This document shows positions 1-8,617 of a stretch of 64,000 bases of DNA, in pieces. The notes beneath the pieces were generated by a model, which had not been told where the DNA came from, did not search any database, and was given only the letters and a program-made list of their open reading frames with translations. Position numbers and translations under genes: made by a program. This DNA is from Halapricum desulfuricans (GTDB lineage Archaea > Halobacteriota > Halobacteria > Halobacteriales > Haloarculaceae): positions 992,001-1,056,000 of the forward strand of contig NZ_CP064791.1 in the NCBI RefSeq assembly GCF_017094465.1. Direction: 5' to 3'. Positions within the stretch are counted from its first letter, which is position 1. Each line of letters starts with the position of its first letter.

Positions 1-808
1 CTTCGAAGCCGAGCAGTTCGTGGAGCACGTACCACTCGATTGAGGACCGTTCGCCGACTCGGCAGTAGGTGATGACCGACTGATCCTCCTCGATGCCGAC
101 CTCCTCGTACAGCGCACGGAGTTCGTCGGCGTCTTTGAACGTGCCGTCGTCGTTCAGGACTGACGTCGTCGGGACGTTCTGTGCGCCGGGAATGTGGCCG
201 CCACGCTGGGCGGTCTCCTGAAGGCCCTCGGGGGCGATGACCTCACCGGTGAACTCCGCAGGCGAGCGGACGTCGACTAGCGGGACACCGGAATCGATCG
301 CCTGCTCGACATCTGACTTGTACGCGCGGATGTTCTCGAACGGTCCCCGTGCGGTGTACTCCTGGGGCGTGAACTCCGGGACCTCCGTCGTCAGCGGGTA
401 GTCGTTTTCGACCCAGTAGGGCTTCCCGCCGTCGACGACCCGCACGTCCTCGTGGCCGAAGTATTTGTACTGCCAGTAGCCGAACAGTGCGAACCAGTTC
501 GGGACGCGTCCGCCACCGTAGAGGACGACCGTCGAGTCCTCGGTGATCCCCGCGTCCCCGTTCAGCTGTTCGAAGGACTCCTTGTCGAGGATGTCACGAG
601 AGACCGGGTCGCTGAGGTCTTCTTCCCAGTGGAAGAACGTCGCCCCCGGGATGTGGCCGTCCTCGTAGGGCGTGTACTCCGAGTCCGCAGTGACCGTCGG
701 GTTGTTGATCTCGACGAGTCGATACTCCGGATCGTCCGCCTGGAACTGTTCGAGGTGATCTTCGACCCAGTCCGCCGTCACGAGCGTGTCCGCACCGTGT
801 TTTGCCAT
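1..808 (-). CDS. Thiosulfate sulfurtransferase (rhodanese), 3' end cut by window edge
   Basis: Two-domain rhodanese that moves a sulfane sulfur from thiosulfate (or a related donor) to a thiophilic acceptor through a cysteine persulfide. About 269 residues are visible and the C-terminus lies beyond position 1. The N-terminal rhodanese domain (roughly residues 1-140) starts MAKHGADTLV and carries no active Cys, as usual in tandem rhodaneses. The second domain has the active loop CRVGERS with Cys near residue 249. The ATG at 808 fits a TATA-like TTTATGG centred about 29 nt upstream, so the mRNA is probably leaderless. The physiological acceptor cannot be read from sequence. A second sulfur-transfer protein is encoded at 42.7 kb. 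Confidence 0.9.
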   Translation of the reverse strand, partial: MAKHGADTLVTADWVEDHLEQFQADDPEYRLVEINNPTVTADSEYTPYEDGHIPGATFFHWEEDLSDPVSRDILDKESFEQLNGDAGITEDSTVVLYGGGRVPNWFALFGYWQYKYFGHEDVRVVDGGKPYWVENDYPLTTEVPEFTPQEYTARGPFENIRAYKSDVEQAIDSGVPLVDVRSPAEFTGEVIAPEGLQETAQRGGHIPGAQNVPTTSVLNDDGTFKDADELRALYEEVGIEEDQSVITYCRVGERSSIEWYVLHELLGFE

Positions 809-1113
809 ACACGACGTTGTATGTACCCCTCCTCCATAAACATATCAGTAGTGTGTAAATTTGCCGTCGTTCGTGACGGCAATATCCTGGAAATGCGGGC
901 CGTTCGGATCGAACAGGGGTGTTTTCCGATAGCTCGCTCGCTCACTCCTGTCTCCAGTTGTGGTAAAAAACGCCGAGACCGACAGCTATGAGCGTTCGAA
1001 GCGGCTGACGTAGCACCTCTCCTCGAAACGTCGATATCGCTAGTTCCCGCGATCACACGGGACGTGTGCGCTTTCGCTGTGCCACGATCGGGGGCGGCGG
1101 CAGCGGGCCCGTG
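809..1113. other. Intergenic region between sulfurtransferase and dnaK
   Basis: A stretch of about 305 bases between the start of the sulfurtransferase gene and the stop of dnaK. It holds the sulfurtransferase promoter near 834-840. I see no convincing gene, RNA or repeat in the remainder; the short open frames here lack haloarchaeal coding character. Confidence 0.5.
834..840 (-). promoter_or_regulatory. TATA-like box of the sulfurtransferase gene
   Basis: TTTATGG on the minus strand, centred about 29 nt before the ATG at 808. This spacing is expected for a leaderless haloarchaeal transcript. A purine-rich GGAGGAGG lies between box and start but is too far from the ATG to act as a normal Shine-Dalgarno site. 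Confidence 0.45.
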
Positions 1114-3036
1114 TTATTCGCTGTCTGGTTCGTCTTCGTCGACGTCTTCGAAGTCGGCGTCGACGTACTCCTCGCCCTGGCCGCCTGCACCAGCGCCAGG
1201 ACCGGCTGCGCCGCCCGGACCAGCGCCCGCGGCACCGCCGGGACCGGCACCCGCAGCACCGCCCGGACCCGCACCGCCGGCGGCCTGCTGGGCCTGCTCC
1301 TGGTACATCTGCTTGCCGATCTCCTGGAGTTCCTCGGTTAGCGCCTCGGTGACTTCCTCGTAGTCGTCTTTCTCGGCGTCCTCGTCTTCCAGCACTTCCT
1401 CGACGTCCTCGATCTTGGCCTCGATGGACTCCCGAAGGTCGTCGTCGACGTTCTCCTCGTTCTCCTCGAGCAGCGTCTCGGCGCGTCGGACCGCGGCCTC
1501 GGCCTCGTTGCGGGCCTCGATGCGCTGACGGCGCTGCTCGTCCTCTTCGGCGTGTTTCTCGGCTTCTTCCTGCATCTCTTCGATCTGCTCGTCGCTCAGG
1601 CCGGCACCGCCCTCGATGGTGATCTCCTCGGAGTTGCCCGAACCCTGATCCTCCGCGGAGACGTTGACGATCCCGTTCTCGTCGATGGAGAAAGTCACCT
1701 CGATCTGGGGCGTGCCTGCCGGGGCGGGCGGGATGCCCGTCAGCGCGAACTCCCCGAGCAGTTCGTTCTCCTCGGCGATCTCGCGCTCGCCCTGGAAGAC
1801 GCGGATCTGGACCTGCGTCTGGTTGGCCGCGGCGGTCGTGAAGATCTTCGACTCCTCGGTCGGAATCGTCGTGTTCTTCTCGATGAGTCGCTCGAACAGC
1901 CCACCCTTCACTTCGACACCGAGCGAGAGCGGCGTCACGTCGAGCAGGACGATGTCGTCGACGTCACCCGAGAGCACACCGCCCTGGATGGCCGCACCCA
2001 GTGCGACCGCTTCGTCGGGATTGACGTTCTTCTTGGGCTCCTGGCCGGTCAGGCCCTCGACTTTCTCCTGGACCTGTGGCATCCGCGTCGAGCCACCGAC
2101 TAGCAGGACCTCGTCGATGTCACCTTTGTCGTAGCCGGCGTCCTCCAGGGCCTGCTCGGTCGGCTCGACCGTCCGCTCGATCAGGTCCTCGGTCAGGCTC
2201 TCGAACTTCGCTCGCGTGATCGACTTCTCGAGGTGGACCGGCCCGTCGTCGGTCGCCGTAATAAAGGGCAGGTTGATCTCGGCTTCCTTTCGGGAAGAGA
2301 GCTCGATCTTGGCTTCCTCGGCGGCGTCTTTCAGCCGCTGAAGGGCCTGCCGATCGTCGGTCAGGTCGATGCCGTGTTCGTTCTCGAACTCCTCGGCGAG
2401 CCAGTCGATGATGGCCTGGTCCCAGTCGTCGCCACCGAGGTCGTTGTCGCCGTTGGTCGCGACGACCTCGTAGACGCCGCCACCCAGATCGAGAATCGAG
2501 ACGTCGAAGGTCCCGCCACCGAGGTCGTAGACGAGCACCGTCTGATCGGACTCGTCGTCTAGCCCGTAGGCCATCGACGCGGCGGTCGGCTCGTTGACGA
2601 TGCGCTCGACCTCGAAACCGGCGATCTCGCCGGCGTCTTTGGTCGCCTGGCGCTGGCGGTCGTTGAAGTACGCCGGGACCGTGATGACGGCCTTCTCGAT
2701 CTCGTCGCCGAGATACTCCTCGGCGTCGTGTTTGATCTTCTGGAGGATCATCGCCGAGACCTGCTCGGGCGTGTACTCCTCACCCTCGATATCGACGGTG
2801 TAGTCGTCCTCGCCCATGTGGCGCTTGATCGACTGGATCGTCTCTTCGGGATTCTTGACGGCCTGGTTCTTCGCGGGCTTGCCCACCAGCCGCTCGCCGT
2901 CGTCGAACGCGACGACCGACGGTGTCGTTCGCTCGCCTTCGCTGTTGACGATGATCTCCGGGTCGGCCCCTTCCATCACCGCGAACGCCGAGTTGGTCGT
3001 CCCCAGGTCGATGCCGAGGATCTTGTTGCTTGCCAT
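1114..3036 (-). CDS. dnaK: Molecular chaperone DnaK (Hsp70)
   Basis: ATP-dependent cytoplasmic Hsp70 chaperone that binds exposed hydrophobic segments and works with DnaJ and GrpE. At 640 residues it is full length. The nucleotide-binding domain opens with [16 protein letters not shown] and contains the phosphate loop [12 protein letters not shown] and the adenosine motif LVGGSTRMP. The substrate-binding beta domain follows the linker [11 protein letters not shown], and the helical lid is rich in Glu and Asp. The tail before the acidic end is made of three near-identical Gly/Ala/Pro repeats (AGPGGA units), where bacterial DnaK has a short disordered EEV-type tail. A TTTTAACC box at about 3063-3070 precedes the ATG. 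Neither grpE nor dnaJ is adjacent in this window. Confidence 0.97.
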   Translation of the reverse strand: MASNKILGIDLGTTNSAFAVMEGADPEIIVNSEGERTTPSVVAFDDGERLVGKPAKNQAVKNPEETIQSIKRHMGEDDYTVDIEGEEYTPEQVSAMILQKIKHDAEEYLGDEIEKAVITVPAYFNDRQRQATKDAGEIAGFEVERIVNEPTAASMAYGLDDESDQTVLVYDLGGGTFDVSILDLGGGVYEVVATNGDNDLGGDDWDQAIIDWLAEEFENEHGIDLTDDRQALQRLKDAAEEAKIELSSRKEAEINLPFITATDDGPVHLEKSITRAKFESLTEDLIERTVEPTEQALEDAGYDKGDIDEVLLVGGSTRMPQVQEKVEGLTGQEPKKNVNPDEAVALGAAIQGGVLSGDVDDIVLLDVTPLSLGVEVKGGLFERLIEKNTTIPTEESKIFTTAAANQTQVQIRVFQGEREIAEENELLGEFALTGIPPAPAGTPQIEVTFSIDENGIVNVSAEDQGSGNSEEITIEGGAGLSDEQIEEMQEEAEKHAEEDEQRRQRIEARNEAEAAVRRAETLLEENEENVDDDLRESIEAKIEDVEEVLEDEDAEKDDYEEVTEALTEELQEIGKQMYQEQAQQAAGGAGPGGAAGAGPGGAAGAGPGGAAGPGAGAGGQGEEYVDADFEDVDEDEPDSE

Positions 3037-3252
3037 GTTAGCGGTATGTATCCGTCAGACTCGGTTAAAAGTTGCTAGACGCGCCGAGACCGAGTTGCCC
3101 TCGACCGGCCGAGAACGGCAGTCTGAGCGGATCTCTGCCAGCCTTTCCGGAGCTTATAAACCAACCGCTTTCAGAGAGGTCATCGCGTGCCACGGATGCG
3201 TTGCGTCGCACTGACCGTCACTCTGAGGTGAACGGCCCCCGATTGTCGCGAC

Positions 3253-3975
3253 GTGACCTTCAGCATCTGTGTCCGCGAGCGCTACCGCGACGAGGACGGC
3301 GACGAACAGACTCGCTTCGGTGTGGCCGTCACGACCCGCCTCCCCGGCGTGGGAACGCTGTGTCCGTTCGCCAGCGAGAACGGCGCAGTCGCTACCCAGA
3401 GCCTGGTCAACGTCGAACTCGGGCGGAAGGGGATCGAGTATCTCGACGACGGACTGGCCGTCGAGGACGCCCTGGAGGCGCTGCTCAGCGCCGACGAGGG
3501 ACGCGACCAGCGACAGCTCCACGGTGTCGGCACCGGCGGGGAGTTCGCCTTCTCCGGTCCGGAGTGCAAACCCTGGTACGGCCAGCGGATCGGTGACAAC
3601 TACACCGTCGCGGGGAACCTCCTGACCGGCGAATCGGTCATCGAGGCCGTGGCCGAAACCTATGAAGCGAACGCCGCCGGCGACGAAAGCGACGCCGACA
3701 GACCGCTCGCGGCCCGCCTGATCGACGCGCTCGAAGCGGGCCACGCCGAAGGGGGTGACAAACGCGAGGAACTCCCCGTTCAGAGCGCCGCGTTGCTCGT
3801 CCGCTCGACCGAGGAGCGGGCGATCGAACCCTACTACGACGACCTGCGGGTCGACGCGACCGAGACGCCGATCGCGGATCTCCGGGAGACCTACGAGCAC
3901 GCAAAGCGCGGCTACGAGATGGCCCTGGAGCGATACGAGAGCGACTACGAGGAAGACGAACTCGATTCGGAGTAG
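3253..3975 (+). CDS. DUF1028 family protein (Ntn-hydrolase-like)
   Basis: A 240-residue protein of the DUF1028 family, whose members have an Ntn-hydrolase-like fold; the substrate is not established. The N-terminus (MTFSICVRER, then GVAVTTRLPGVGTLCPFA) and the central YTVAGNLLTG motif are typical for the family. The C-terminal third ends in an acidic helix. The start is GTG at 3253, chosen because it gives the family's conserved N-terminus and no ATG lies upstream in frame. The last 31 bases overlap the 3' end of the convergent histidine kinase gene. A TATA-like CTTATAAAC near 3153-3161 would give a leader of roughly 70 nt. Confidence 0.85.
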   Translation: MTFSICVRERYRDEDGDEQTRFGVAVTTRLPGVGTLCPFASENGAVATQSLVNVELGRKGIEYLDDGLAVEDALEALLSADEGRDQRQLHGVGTGGEFAFSGPECKPWYGQRIGDNYTVAGNLLTGESVIEAVAETYEANAAGDESDADRPLAARLIDALEAGHAEGGDKREELPVQSAALLVRSTEERAIEPYYDDLRVDATETPIADLRETYEHAKRGYEMALERYESDYEEDELDSE

Positions 3976-5981
3976 TCGCCGGGATCCAGGCGGCGGACGG
4001 CGACGTCCTCGAAGACGGCCGTACTCGTCCGGTTCGGGACCGTCGAACAGACCGCGAGCCCGACCGCGACCTGGCTGTCGAGGTCGATCCGTCGCTGGTC
4101 GATGGCGTACCACTGAGCGCCCGGTCCCGCTATCGAGCAGGTCAGTCGATCACCGACGCGATCGATCCGCATCCGGCGTGGCTCTTCCCCGGATAGGTGG
4201 CTGCCGCTGGTCAGCCCGTCGGCAGTCTCGCGCCAGAGCAACTCGACGTTCCGCTCGGCGTTCTGACCGACGTAGCCGTGGCTGGCGTCCGCCTGGATCG
4301 ATTCACGGAGCATGAGTCCGGCCTTGCTGAACGGTCCTGACGCGTCAATGTCTCCGATCGTCGCCTCGATCCGAACCGGGCCCTCGACTGTCGTGTGGAC
4401 GAACGTGAAGTCGTTCTGATCGTGCCAGATGTCCCGCCCGTCGCCGGTGACTGTCCAGGCGTCCGCACTCTCGTCGTAGCTCGCGGACCCGGGCTGCTCG
4501 ACGCTGCCGACATCTGTGATGTCAGTCAGCGACAGCGATTCGCCGGCTGCCGGCTCCCACTCCGGTTCGGGAATCGACGGACAGTCGTGGAACTCGAAGC
4601 GTGCGCCGCCGCTCTCGCCGTCAGTGACCGAGACCCACCACCCGTTCGAGTCGGCGATCTCCTCGACGATAGCCAGCCCGGTTCCGGTCCTGTCGTTGCC
4701 CGTGCTGTATCCGTCTTCGAAGACGCGGTCCCGTTCGTCCGGCGCGATGCCGGGACCGTTGTCGGCGACGTAGAACCCGTCGTTGGTCGTCCCGACGTGG
4801 ACCGTCAGCGGTTCGGACGGTGTTCGGCCGTGCACGAGCGCGTTCTTGAACAGGTTCTCCAGTAGCGGCCGGAGATCCGATTCGCGAGCGAGGACCAGGG
4901 CAGACTCCGGGGTATCGATCTCGAGAGAGACGTTCGGCTCATCGTGAGTGAGGCGGTCCCAGACGGACATCGCGACCGACGCGAGCTCGGTTCGATGGAC
5001 GGTCGTCTCGACGTCGCCGCCCTCGGCCACGTCCGAGAGGTCGTCGATGAGCTCGTCCATCCGTTCGAGCGCCTCTTCGACCCGCGATAACGCCGACTCG
5101 TCACCGGTCTCTTTCGCGAGTTCGAGGTGCCCGTTTGCGACCACGAGCGGGTTCTTCAGGTCGTGTGCGAGATACCGCGCGAGCTGTTCCGTGCGGGATC
5201 GCTCCGTCTGGGGCCCGCGTGTTTCCCGCTGCCCGACCGGCGTTCGATAACCGATCACTCCCAGTGGTCGCCCCTCACTGTCAGTCCACGGTATCTGTGC
5301 GTGTTCGAACCGTTCGCCGTCGGCTCCGAGTTCGAGGACCTCGTCGACGACCGGCTCGCCCGAGGAGAGTACCCGGCGGTCGATCCGGTCCCACTCGGTC
5401 CCGAACGCGTCTTTATCGTCCAGTTCCGTCTCGGTCTCTCCGAGTACGCGTGACGGTGTGGTATCCTCCGATCCCGGGTCGTATTTCAGGTACGTCCCCG
5501 CCGAATCCTTCAGAAACGTTGTCCGATCGAGTCCCGAAAGCAGCGAGTCCAGAGCGTCGTGTGCCAGCGAATCCGACAGCCGATCGAGATATCGATCGAC
5601 CGCCCGCTCGGTCGTGCCGGGGAGGTCGTCCGTCTCCAGGACCAGCGTCACGTAGCCGGATCGACTCGCCGCGATCACATCGGGGTCGAGTTCACCCAGG
5701 TGGACGAGCAGTTCCGGCCTCGTGCCCGGGGTGTCGGCCTCGGTCGCGAGTTCCCGCGGATCGATCTCCTCGTCGGGACCGACCCGCGGATCGTCAGCCG
5801 AGAGAACCACACAGGCGACGTGGCGCTTCCGGGCACGATCCGGTAGCTCCGCCGGAGCGACCGTCTCGACCCGGGAGTCTACTCCCGGAGCGATCGTCTC
5901 CCGCCGTCGCTCTGCCTGCTCACCCGACCCTGTGATCAACACGGTCAGCTCGCCCGCCAGGAACCGTCGAGCGAGATGCAC
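3945..5981 (-). CDS. Cytoplasmic PAS sensor histidine kinase with C-terminal DUF1349/LamG-like domain
   Basis: A 678-residue two-component sensor kinase with no membrane segment, so probably cytosolic. Residues 1-130 look like a degenerate receiver-like or unknown sensor domain. A PAS-like domain (about 145-250) follows. The HisKA helix has YLAHDLKNPL with the phospho-accepting His near 273. The HATPase_c domain has its N box (ENLFKNALVHG), DNGPGI and GTGLAI motifs. Unusually, about 165 residues follow the kinase core and resemble DUF1349/laminin-G-like beta sandwiches (WHDQNDFTFVH, FSKAGLMLRES, and VGLAVCS near the end), a domain usually found in secreted carbohydrate-active proteins. The open frame extends to an ATG at 6044, but a TTATATAT box lies inside that extension, so the GTG at 5981 is preferred. 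No response regulator is adjacent. Confidence 0.85.
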   Translation of the reverse strand: MHLARRFLAGELTVLITGSGEQAERRRETIAPGVDSRVETVAPAELPDRARKRHVACVVLSADDPRVGPDEEIDPRELATEADTPGTRPELLVHLGELDPDVIAASRSGYVTLVLETDDLPGTTERAVDRYLDRLSDSLAHDALDSLLSGLDRTTFLKDSAGTYLKYDPGSEDTTPSRVLGETETELDDKDAFGTEWDRIDRRVLSSGEPVVDEVLELGADGERFEHAQIPWTDSEGRPLGVIGYRTPVGQRETRGPQTERSRTEQLARYLAHDLKNPLVVANGHLELAKETGDESALSRVEEALERMDELIDDLSDVAEGGDVETTVHRTELASVAMSVWDRLTHDEPNVSLEIDTPESALVLARESDLRPLLENLFKNALVHGRTPSEPLTVHVGTTNDGFYVADNGPGIAPDERDRVFEDGYSTGNDRTGTGLAIVEEIADSNGWWVSVTDGESGGARFEFHDCPSIPEPEWEPAAGESLSLTDITDVGSVEQPGSASYDESADAWTVTGDGRDIWHDQNDFTFVHTTVEGPVRIEATIGDIDASGPFSKAGLMLRESIQADASHGYVGQNAERNVELLWRETADGLTSGSHLSGEEPRRMRIDRVGDRLTCSIAGPGAQWYAIDQRRIDLDSQVAVGLAVCSTVPNRTSTAVFEDVAVRRLDPGDYSESSSSSS

Positions 5982-5995
5982 GAGATAGCAATTAG

Positions 5996-6003
5996 ATATA
6001 TAA
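5996..6003 (-). promoter_or_regulatory. TATA box deciding the histidine kinase start
   Basis: TTATATAT on the minus strand, about 20 nt upstream of the GTG at 5981 and within an AT-rich stretch. It falls inside the longest open frame, so transcription from it would exclude the ATG at 6044 and support the internal GTG start. Confidence 0.55.
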
Positions 6004-6060
6004 GACAATAAAACATGTAGGTGTGTATTCGCCCACGCGACCATCGAAAAATCGCCCGGG

Positions 6061-6555
6061 TCAGATCGCGAACTCGTAGAGTTCGTCGCCGACGTGGTGG
6101 ATCGAGTCGACTACCTTGCCTTCCTCGCCGACCATCTCCGATCCCGCGACGCGGGCGCGTCCGATCGCGAGCACCTTGCCGTGGGTCTCCTCGGCGATAG
6201 CGACCAGGTCACCGGCCTCGATGCTGTCGTCGGCTTCGACGATCCCGGGCCGCATCACGTCCGCGCCGTCGGAGACAAAGGAGATCGCGCCGGCGTCGAC
6301 GGTCACGACGTTGCTCCGGGGTTCGTACTCGTTGGCGCCCTTGACCGTCAGGAACGGCTCGGGGTCCGAATCGTCCCCCTCGACGTACAGTACGGCCGGT
6401 TCACCGTCGACGAGGACGACGTCCCAGTCGCTGTCCTCGAACTCCACTTTCTCGAAGGTCTCGGCTTCGATCTCGACGCCGAGCGTCTCGGCGACGGCAT
6501 CGGTAATCTCGCTGATCGCGTCGGCCCTGAGATGATGTCGAGATTTGACATCCAT
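6061..6555 (-). CDS. PUA-domain RNA-binding protein (MCT-1-like)
   Basis: A 164-residue protein of the widely conserved archaeal PUA-domain family related to eukaryotic MCT-1 and the N-terminus of eIF2D. Such proteins bind RNA and are thought to act around translation or RNA modification. An N-terminal alpha/beta domain (residues 1-80, start MDVKSRHHL) is followed by a PUA domain containing VVTVDAGAISFVSDGADVM, the GIVEAD strand and a GDLVAIAEE strand. The ATG at 6555 sits about 26 nt below a TTTATA box, so a leaderless mRNA is likely. A divergent exonuclease gene shares this promoter region. The much longer antisense frame over 6061-7779 is not real beyond this gene. Confidence 0.88.
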   Translation of the reverse strand: MDVKSRHHLRADAISEITDAVAETLGVEIEAETFEKVEFEDSDWDVVLVDGEPAVLYVEGDDSDPEPFLTVKGANEYEPRSNVVTVDAGAISFVSDGADVMRPGIVEADDSIEAGDLVAIAEETHGKVLAIGRARVAGSEMVGEEGKVVDSIHHVGDELYEFAI

Positions 6556-6578
6556 ACGAAAGCGTTGCCGTCGGCAAA

Positions 6579-6584
6579 TATAAA
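6579..6584 (-). promoter_or_regulatory. TATA box of the PUA-domain gene (divergent region)
   Basis: TTTATA on the minus strand, about 26 nt before the ATG at 6555. The same AT-rich patch could serve the divergent exonuclease gene in the other direction, which would then have a leader of about 60 nt. Confidence 0.45.
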
Positions 6585-6669
6585 TCGAGCGCTCGCGCAG
6601 CCGACATATCCCGACTACGCGAGGACAGGTGTCGAAACGCCTACCTACCGGGTGGACGTATCGACTGGC

Positions 6670-7953
6670 ATGACCGACGAGGAGTCCGCCCAGGCCGAAG
6701 CCGGAACCGCGGAAGGCCAGGGTCCCGTGGAGATCGACGAGGAACTCGCCCGCCATCTGGAGAACAAGCGCGACGAACTGTTCGAAAAATTCGACATTCG
6801 CGACGCTTTCCCACCTGCGGTACTCGACGAGGCCGAGGAGCGCACGACTGACGTCCAGGAAGAGATACAGGACGAGATCGACGAGCGCCGTGACCTGCGT
6901 GATCTGACTGCCTTCACGGTGGATCCGATCGACGCCCAGGACTTCGACGACGCCGTCTCGATCGACGTTCGCGACGACGAGATTGTCCTGTGGGTCCACA
7001 TCGCCGACGTAACTCATTATGTCAATCCCGAGACGGCGATGTGGGACGAGGCCGTCGAGCGCGGGAACACGGTCTACCTGCCGGCCTACACGGTCCACAT
7101 GCTCCCGCCGATCCTCGCCGAGACCGTCTGTTCGCTGGTCCCCAACGAGGATCGGCTCGCCCACACCGTCGAGATGCACCTCGATCCCGAGAATCTCGGC
7201 TACGAGAACATCGAGATCTACAAGTCCGTCATTCGGAGCGACGAACGACTCACCTACACGCAGGCCGAGAACCGGCTCGACGACCCGGACGCGGACCTGC
7301 ACGACGAACTCTCGGCGGTCTGGGAACTGGCCGACGAGATGCACGAACAGCGCAAGGAGGATGGCTCGCTGGTACTCAACCCCGCCAGGGACCGCGCCCA
7401 CACGATCATCGAGGAGTGTATGCTCAAGGCCAACAAGGCCGTCACCCACGAACTCATGTGGGACCGCGGGGTCGAAGCGATGTACCGGGTCCACCCCCAG
7501 CCCGCCCCCGAAGAGTGGGACGAAGCCCTCCAGGAGATCCAGGACCTGGACGGTGTCTCTATCCCCGGGAGTGCCTGGGACGACCCCCGGAAGGCCGTCA
7601 ACGCGACGCTCGAACAGGCGCCGGGCCGCCAACTGGACAAGATCCAGTGGGCCGTGATGAAAGTGATGCCCCGGGCGAAGTACATGAACGACCCCTTCGG
7701 CGGCCACCACGCCCTGAACTTCGAGATCTACGGCCACTTCACCTCGCCGATCCGCCGACTCTCCGATCTGATCAACCACTGGATCGTCTACACTAACGAC
7801 GTACCCGAGGACCTGGTCGCGCTCTGTGACCGCGCTTCGGAGCGCCAGCAGAAAGCCGAGAAATGCGAGCGCGAGTACAAGAAATTCCTCGAGGAGGTCG
7901 GCCTCGACCCGTCGGCGGTCAACAACCGCGGTATCGAGGTCATCGAGGAGTAA
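6670..7953 (+). CDS. RNase R-type 3'-5' exoribonuclease (RNB domain)
   Basis: A 427-residue protein that is almost entirely an RNB catalytic domain, the hydrolytic 3'-5' exoribonuclease core of RNase II/R. Haloarchaea carry such short RNase R-like enzymes in place of an exosome-only strategy. The metal-binding Asp cluster is in DAQDFDDAVSI. The GNTVYLP segment and the HFTSPIRRLSDLINH signature near the C-terminus are family hallmarks. No cold-shock or S1 domains flank the core, unlike bacterial RNase R. The ATG at 6670 was chosen because the upstream frame is antisense to the PUA gene and lacks family similarity. Confidence 0.9.
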   Translation: MTDEESAQAEAGTAEGQGPVEIDEELARHLENKRDELFEKFDIRDAFPPAVLDEAEERTTDVQEEIQDEIDERRDLRDLTAFTVDPIDAQDFDDAVSIDVRDDEIVLWVHIADVTHYVNPETAMWDEAVERGNTVYLPAYTVHMLPPILAETVCSLVPNEDRLAHTVEMHLDPENLGYENIEIYKSVIRSDERLTYTQAENRLDDPDADLHDELSAVWELADEMHEQRKEDGSLVLNPARDRAHTIIEECMLKANKAVTHELMWDRGVEAMYRVHPQPAPEEWDEALQEIQDLDGVSIPGSAWDDPRKAVNATLEQAPGRQLDKIQWAVMKVMPRAKYMNDPFGGHHALNFEIYGHFTSPIRRLSDLINHWIVYTNDVPEDLVALCDRASERQQKAEKCEREYKKFLEEVGLDPSAVNNRGIEVIEE

Positions 7954-8069
7954 CCGGCCGCCTGCTTGCCGGGACGTCCCTCTTCCGTCGTACCGTTCTG
8001 GGTGGTTGTCACGGTGTCAACGAGCGGCCGGCGAACCTATAGAATATCTGTCTTAATATATTTAGAAAT

Positions 8070-8081
8070 TATCTGCAGATA
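8070..8081. repeat. 12-bp perfect palindrome TATCTGCAGATA
   Basis: A perfect palindrome in the AT-rich gap between the exonuclease gene and a small membrane protein gene. It is a possible operator or recombination-neutral sequence; position alone does not decide. Confidence 0.4.
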
Positions 8082-8102
8082 GTCGACTACGACAGCATGT
8101 TA

Positions 8103-8134
8103 GTTTGGAGAAACAGTTCCGTGTGTTTGGAGAA
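8103..8134 (+). repeat. Two direct repeats of GTTTGGAGAA upstream of a TATA box
   Basis: Identical 10-bp copies at 8103-8112 and 8125-8134, 22 bp apart (about two helical turns), lie just upstream of a TTTTAAAC box at 8151-8158. Same-face repeats ahead of a TATA box are a usual layout for an activator site. Confidence 0.5.
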
Positions 8135-8150
8135 CTATCTCGACACAAGA

Positions 8151-8158
8151 TTTTAAAC
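8151..8158 (+). promoter_or_regulatory. TATA box of the small membrane protein gene
   Basis: TTTTAAAC predicts a transcription start near 8180. This leaves a leader of about 15-20 nt that includes GGAGGTG at 8183-8189, a near-perfect Shine-Dalgarno site for the ATG at 8197. Confidence 0.55.
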
Positions 8159-8196
8159 GGGGGAAAACGAATTCTAAATTGGGAGGTGTGCCGAGC

Positions 8197-8448
8197 ATGG
8201 CTACGAGAGATAAGGCCGTCGAATCGGCTGATAGACGAGCGAGCGCGCCGACGACTGGACCTGATTTGAGTCGGTACGACGTCATCCTCGTAGCCATCCC
8301 GCTGGCCTTTCTGGCCGCACTATTGACCGGACAGATACTTTCGTTGCCGATGCAGGCCACGGTCGTTGTCGGTGCAGCTCTGGGTGCGCTCGCAGTCGTC
8401 GACGCGTTGTTCGTGAACCCCCCGAAACAGGGACGACGGACGCGCTGA
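8197..8448 (+). CDS. Small two-helix membrane protein, function unknown
   Basis: An 83-residue protein with about 30 hydrophilic N-terminal residues, then two closely spaced membrane segments (VILVAIPLAFLAALLTG and ATVVVGAALGALAVVDALF) and a basic tail (PPKQGRRTR). The topology suggests a helical hairpin in the cytoplasmic membrane. GGAGGTG ends 7 nt before the ATG at 8197, which decides the start over the upstream TTG at 8179. I do not recognise a family. The upstream direct repeats suggest regulated expression. Confidence 0.65.
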   Translation: MATRDKAVESADRRASAPTTGPDLSRYDVILVAIPLAFLAALLTGQILSLPMQATVVVGAALGALAVVDALFVNPPKQGRRTR

Positions 8449-8500
8449 CGGCCACCCAAACCATTGGGGCACGCACCTTATGCTGACACTCCGCTTAGGT

Positions 8501-8575
8501 ATGCGCAAGATTGCAACAAAACTGTCTCAAGATAGCGCCGTACTCTGTGCCGATTTCTGTCAGCCAAAGAGCTAA
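8501..8575 (+). CDS. Possible 24-residue microprotein upstream of phytoene synthase
   Basis: A short frame starting MRKIATKLSQDS and containing two Cys. Its ATG at 8501 lies about 22 nt after a CCTTATGC box, a spacing compatible with leaderless transcription. It ends 42 nt before the phytoene synthase ATG. It could be a leader peptide, an independent microprotein or chance. I do not recognise it. Confidence 0.2.
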   Translation: MRKIATKLSQDSAVLCADFCQPKS

Positions 8576-8617
8576 CTGTGTGTCGGCCTCAACTCAGGGT
8601 AACCCCATTCGATCTCG

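Noticed and set aside
1190-1290. Repeats at the dnaK 3' end as a minisatellite or CRISPR-like array
   Set aside because: They encode the in-frame Gly/Ala/Pro repeat of the DnaK tail and have no spacers.
6556-7779. Long minus-strand open frame antisense to the RNase R-type gene
   Set aside because: High GC causes long antisense frames in haloarchaea. Only the part at 6061-6555 has family similarity (PUA protein); the rest is a shadow of the exonuclease gene.
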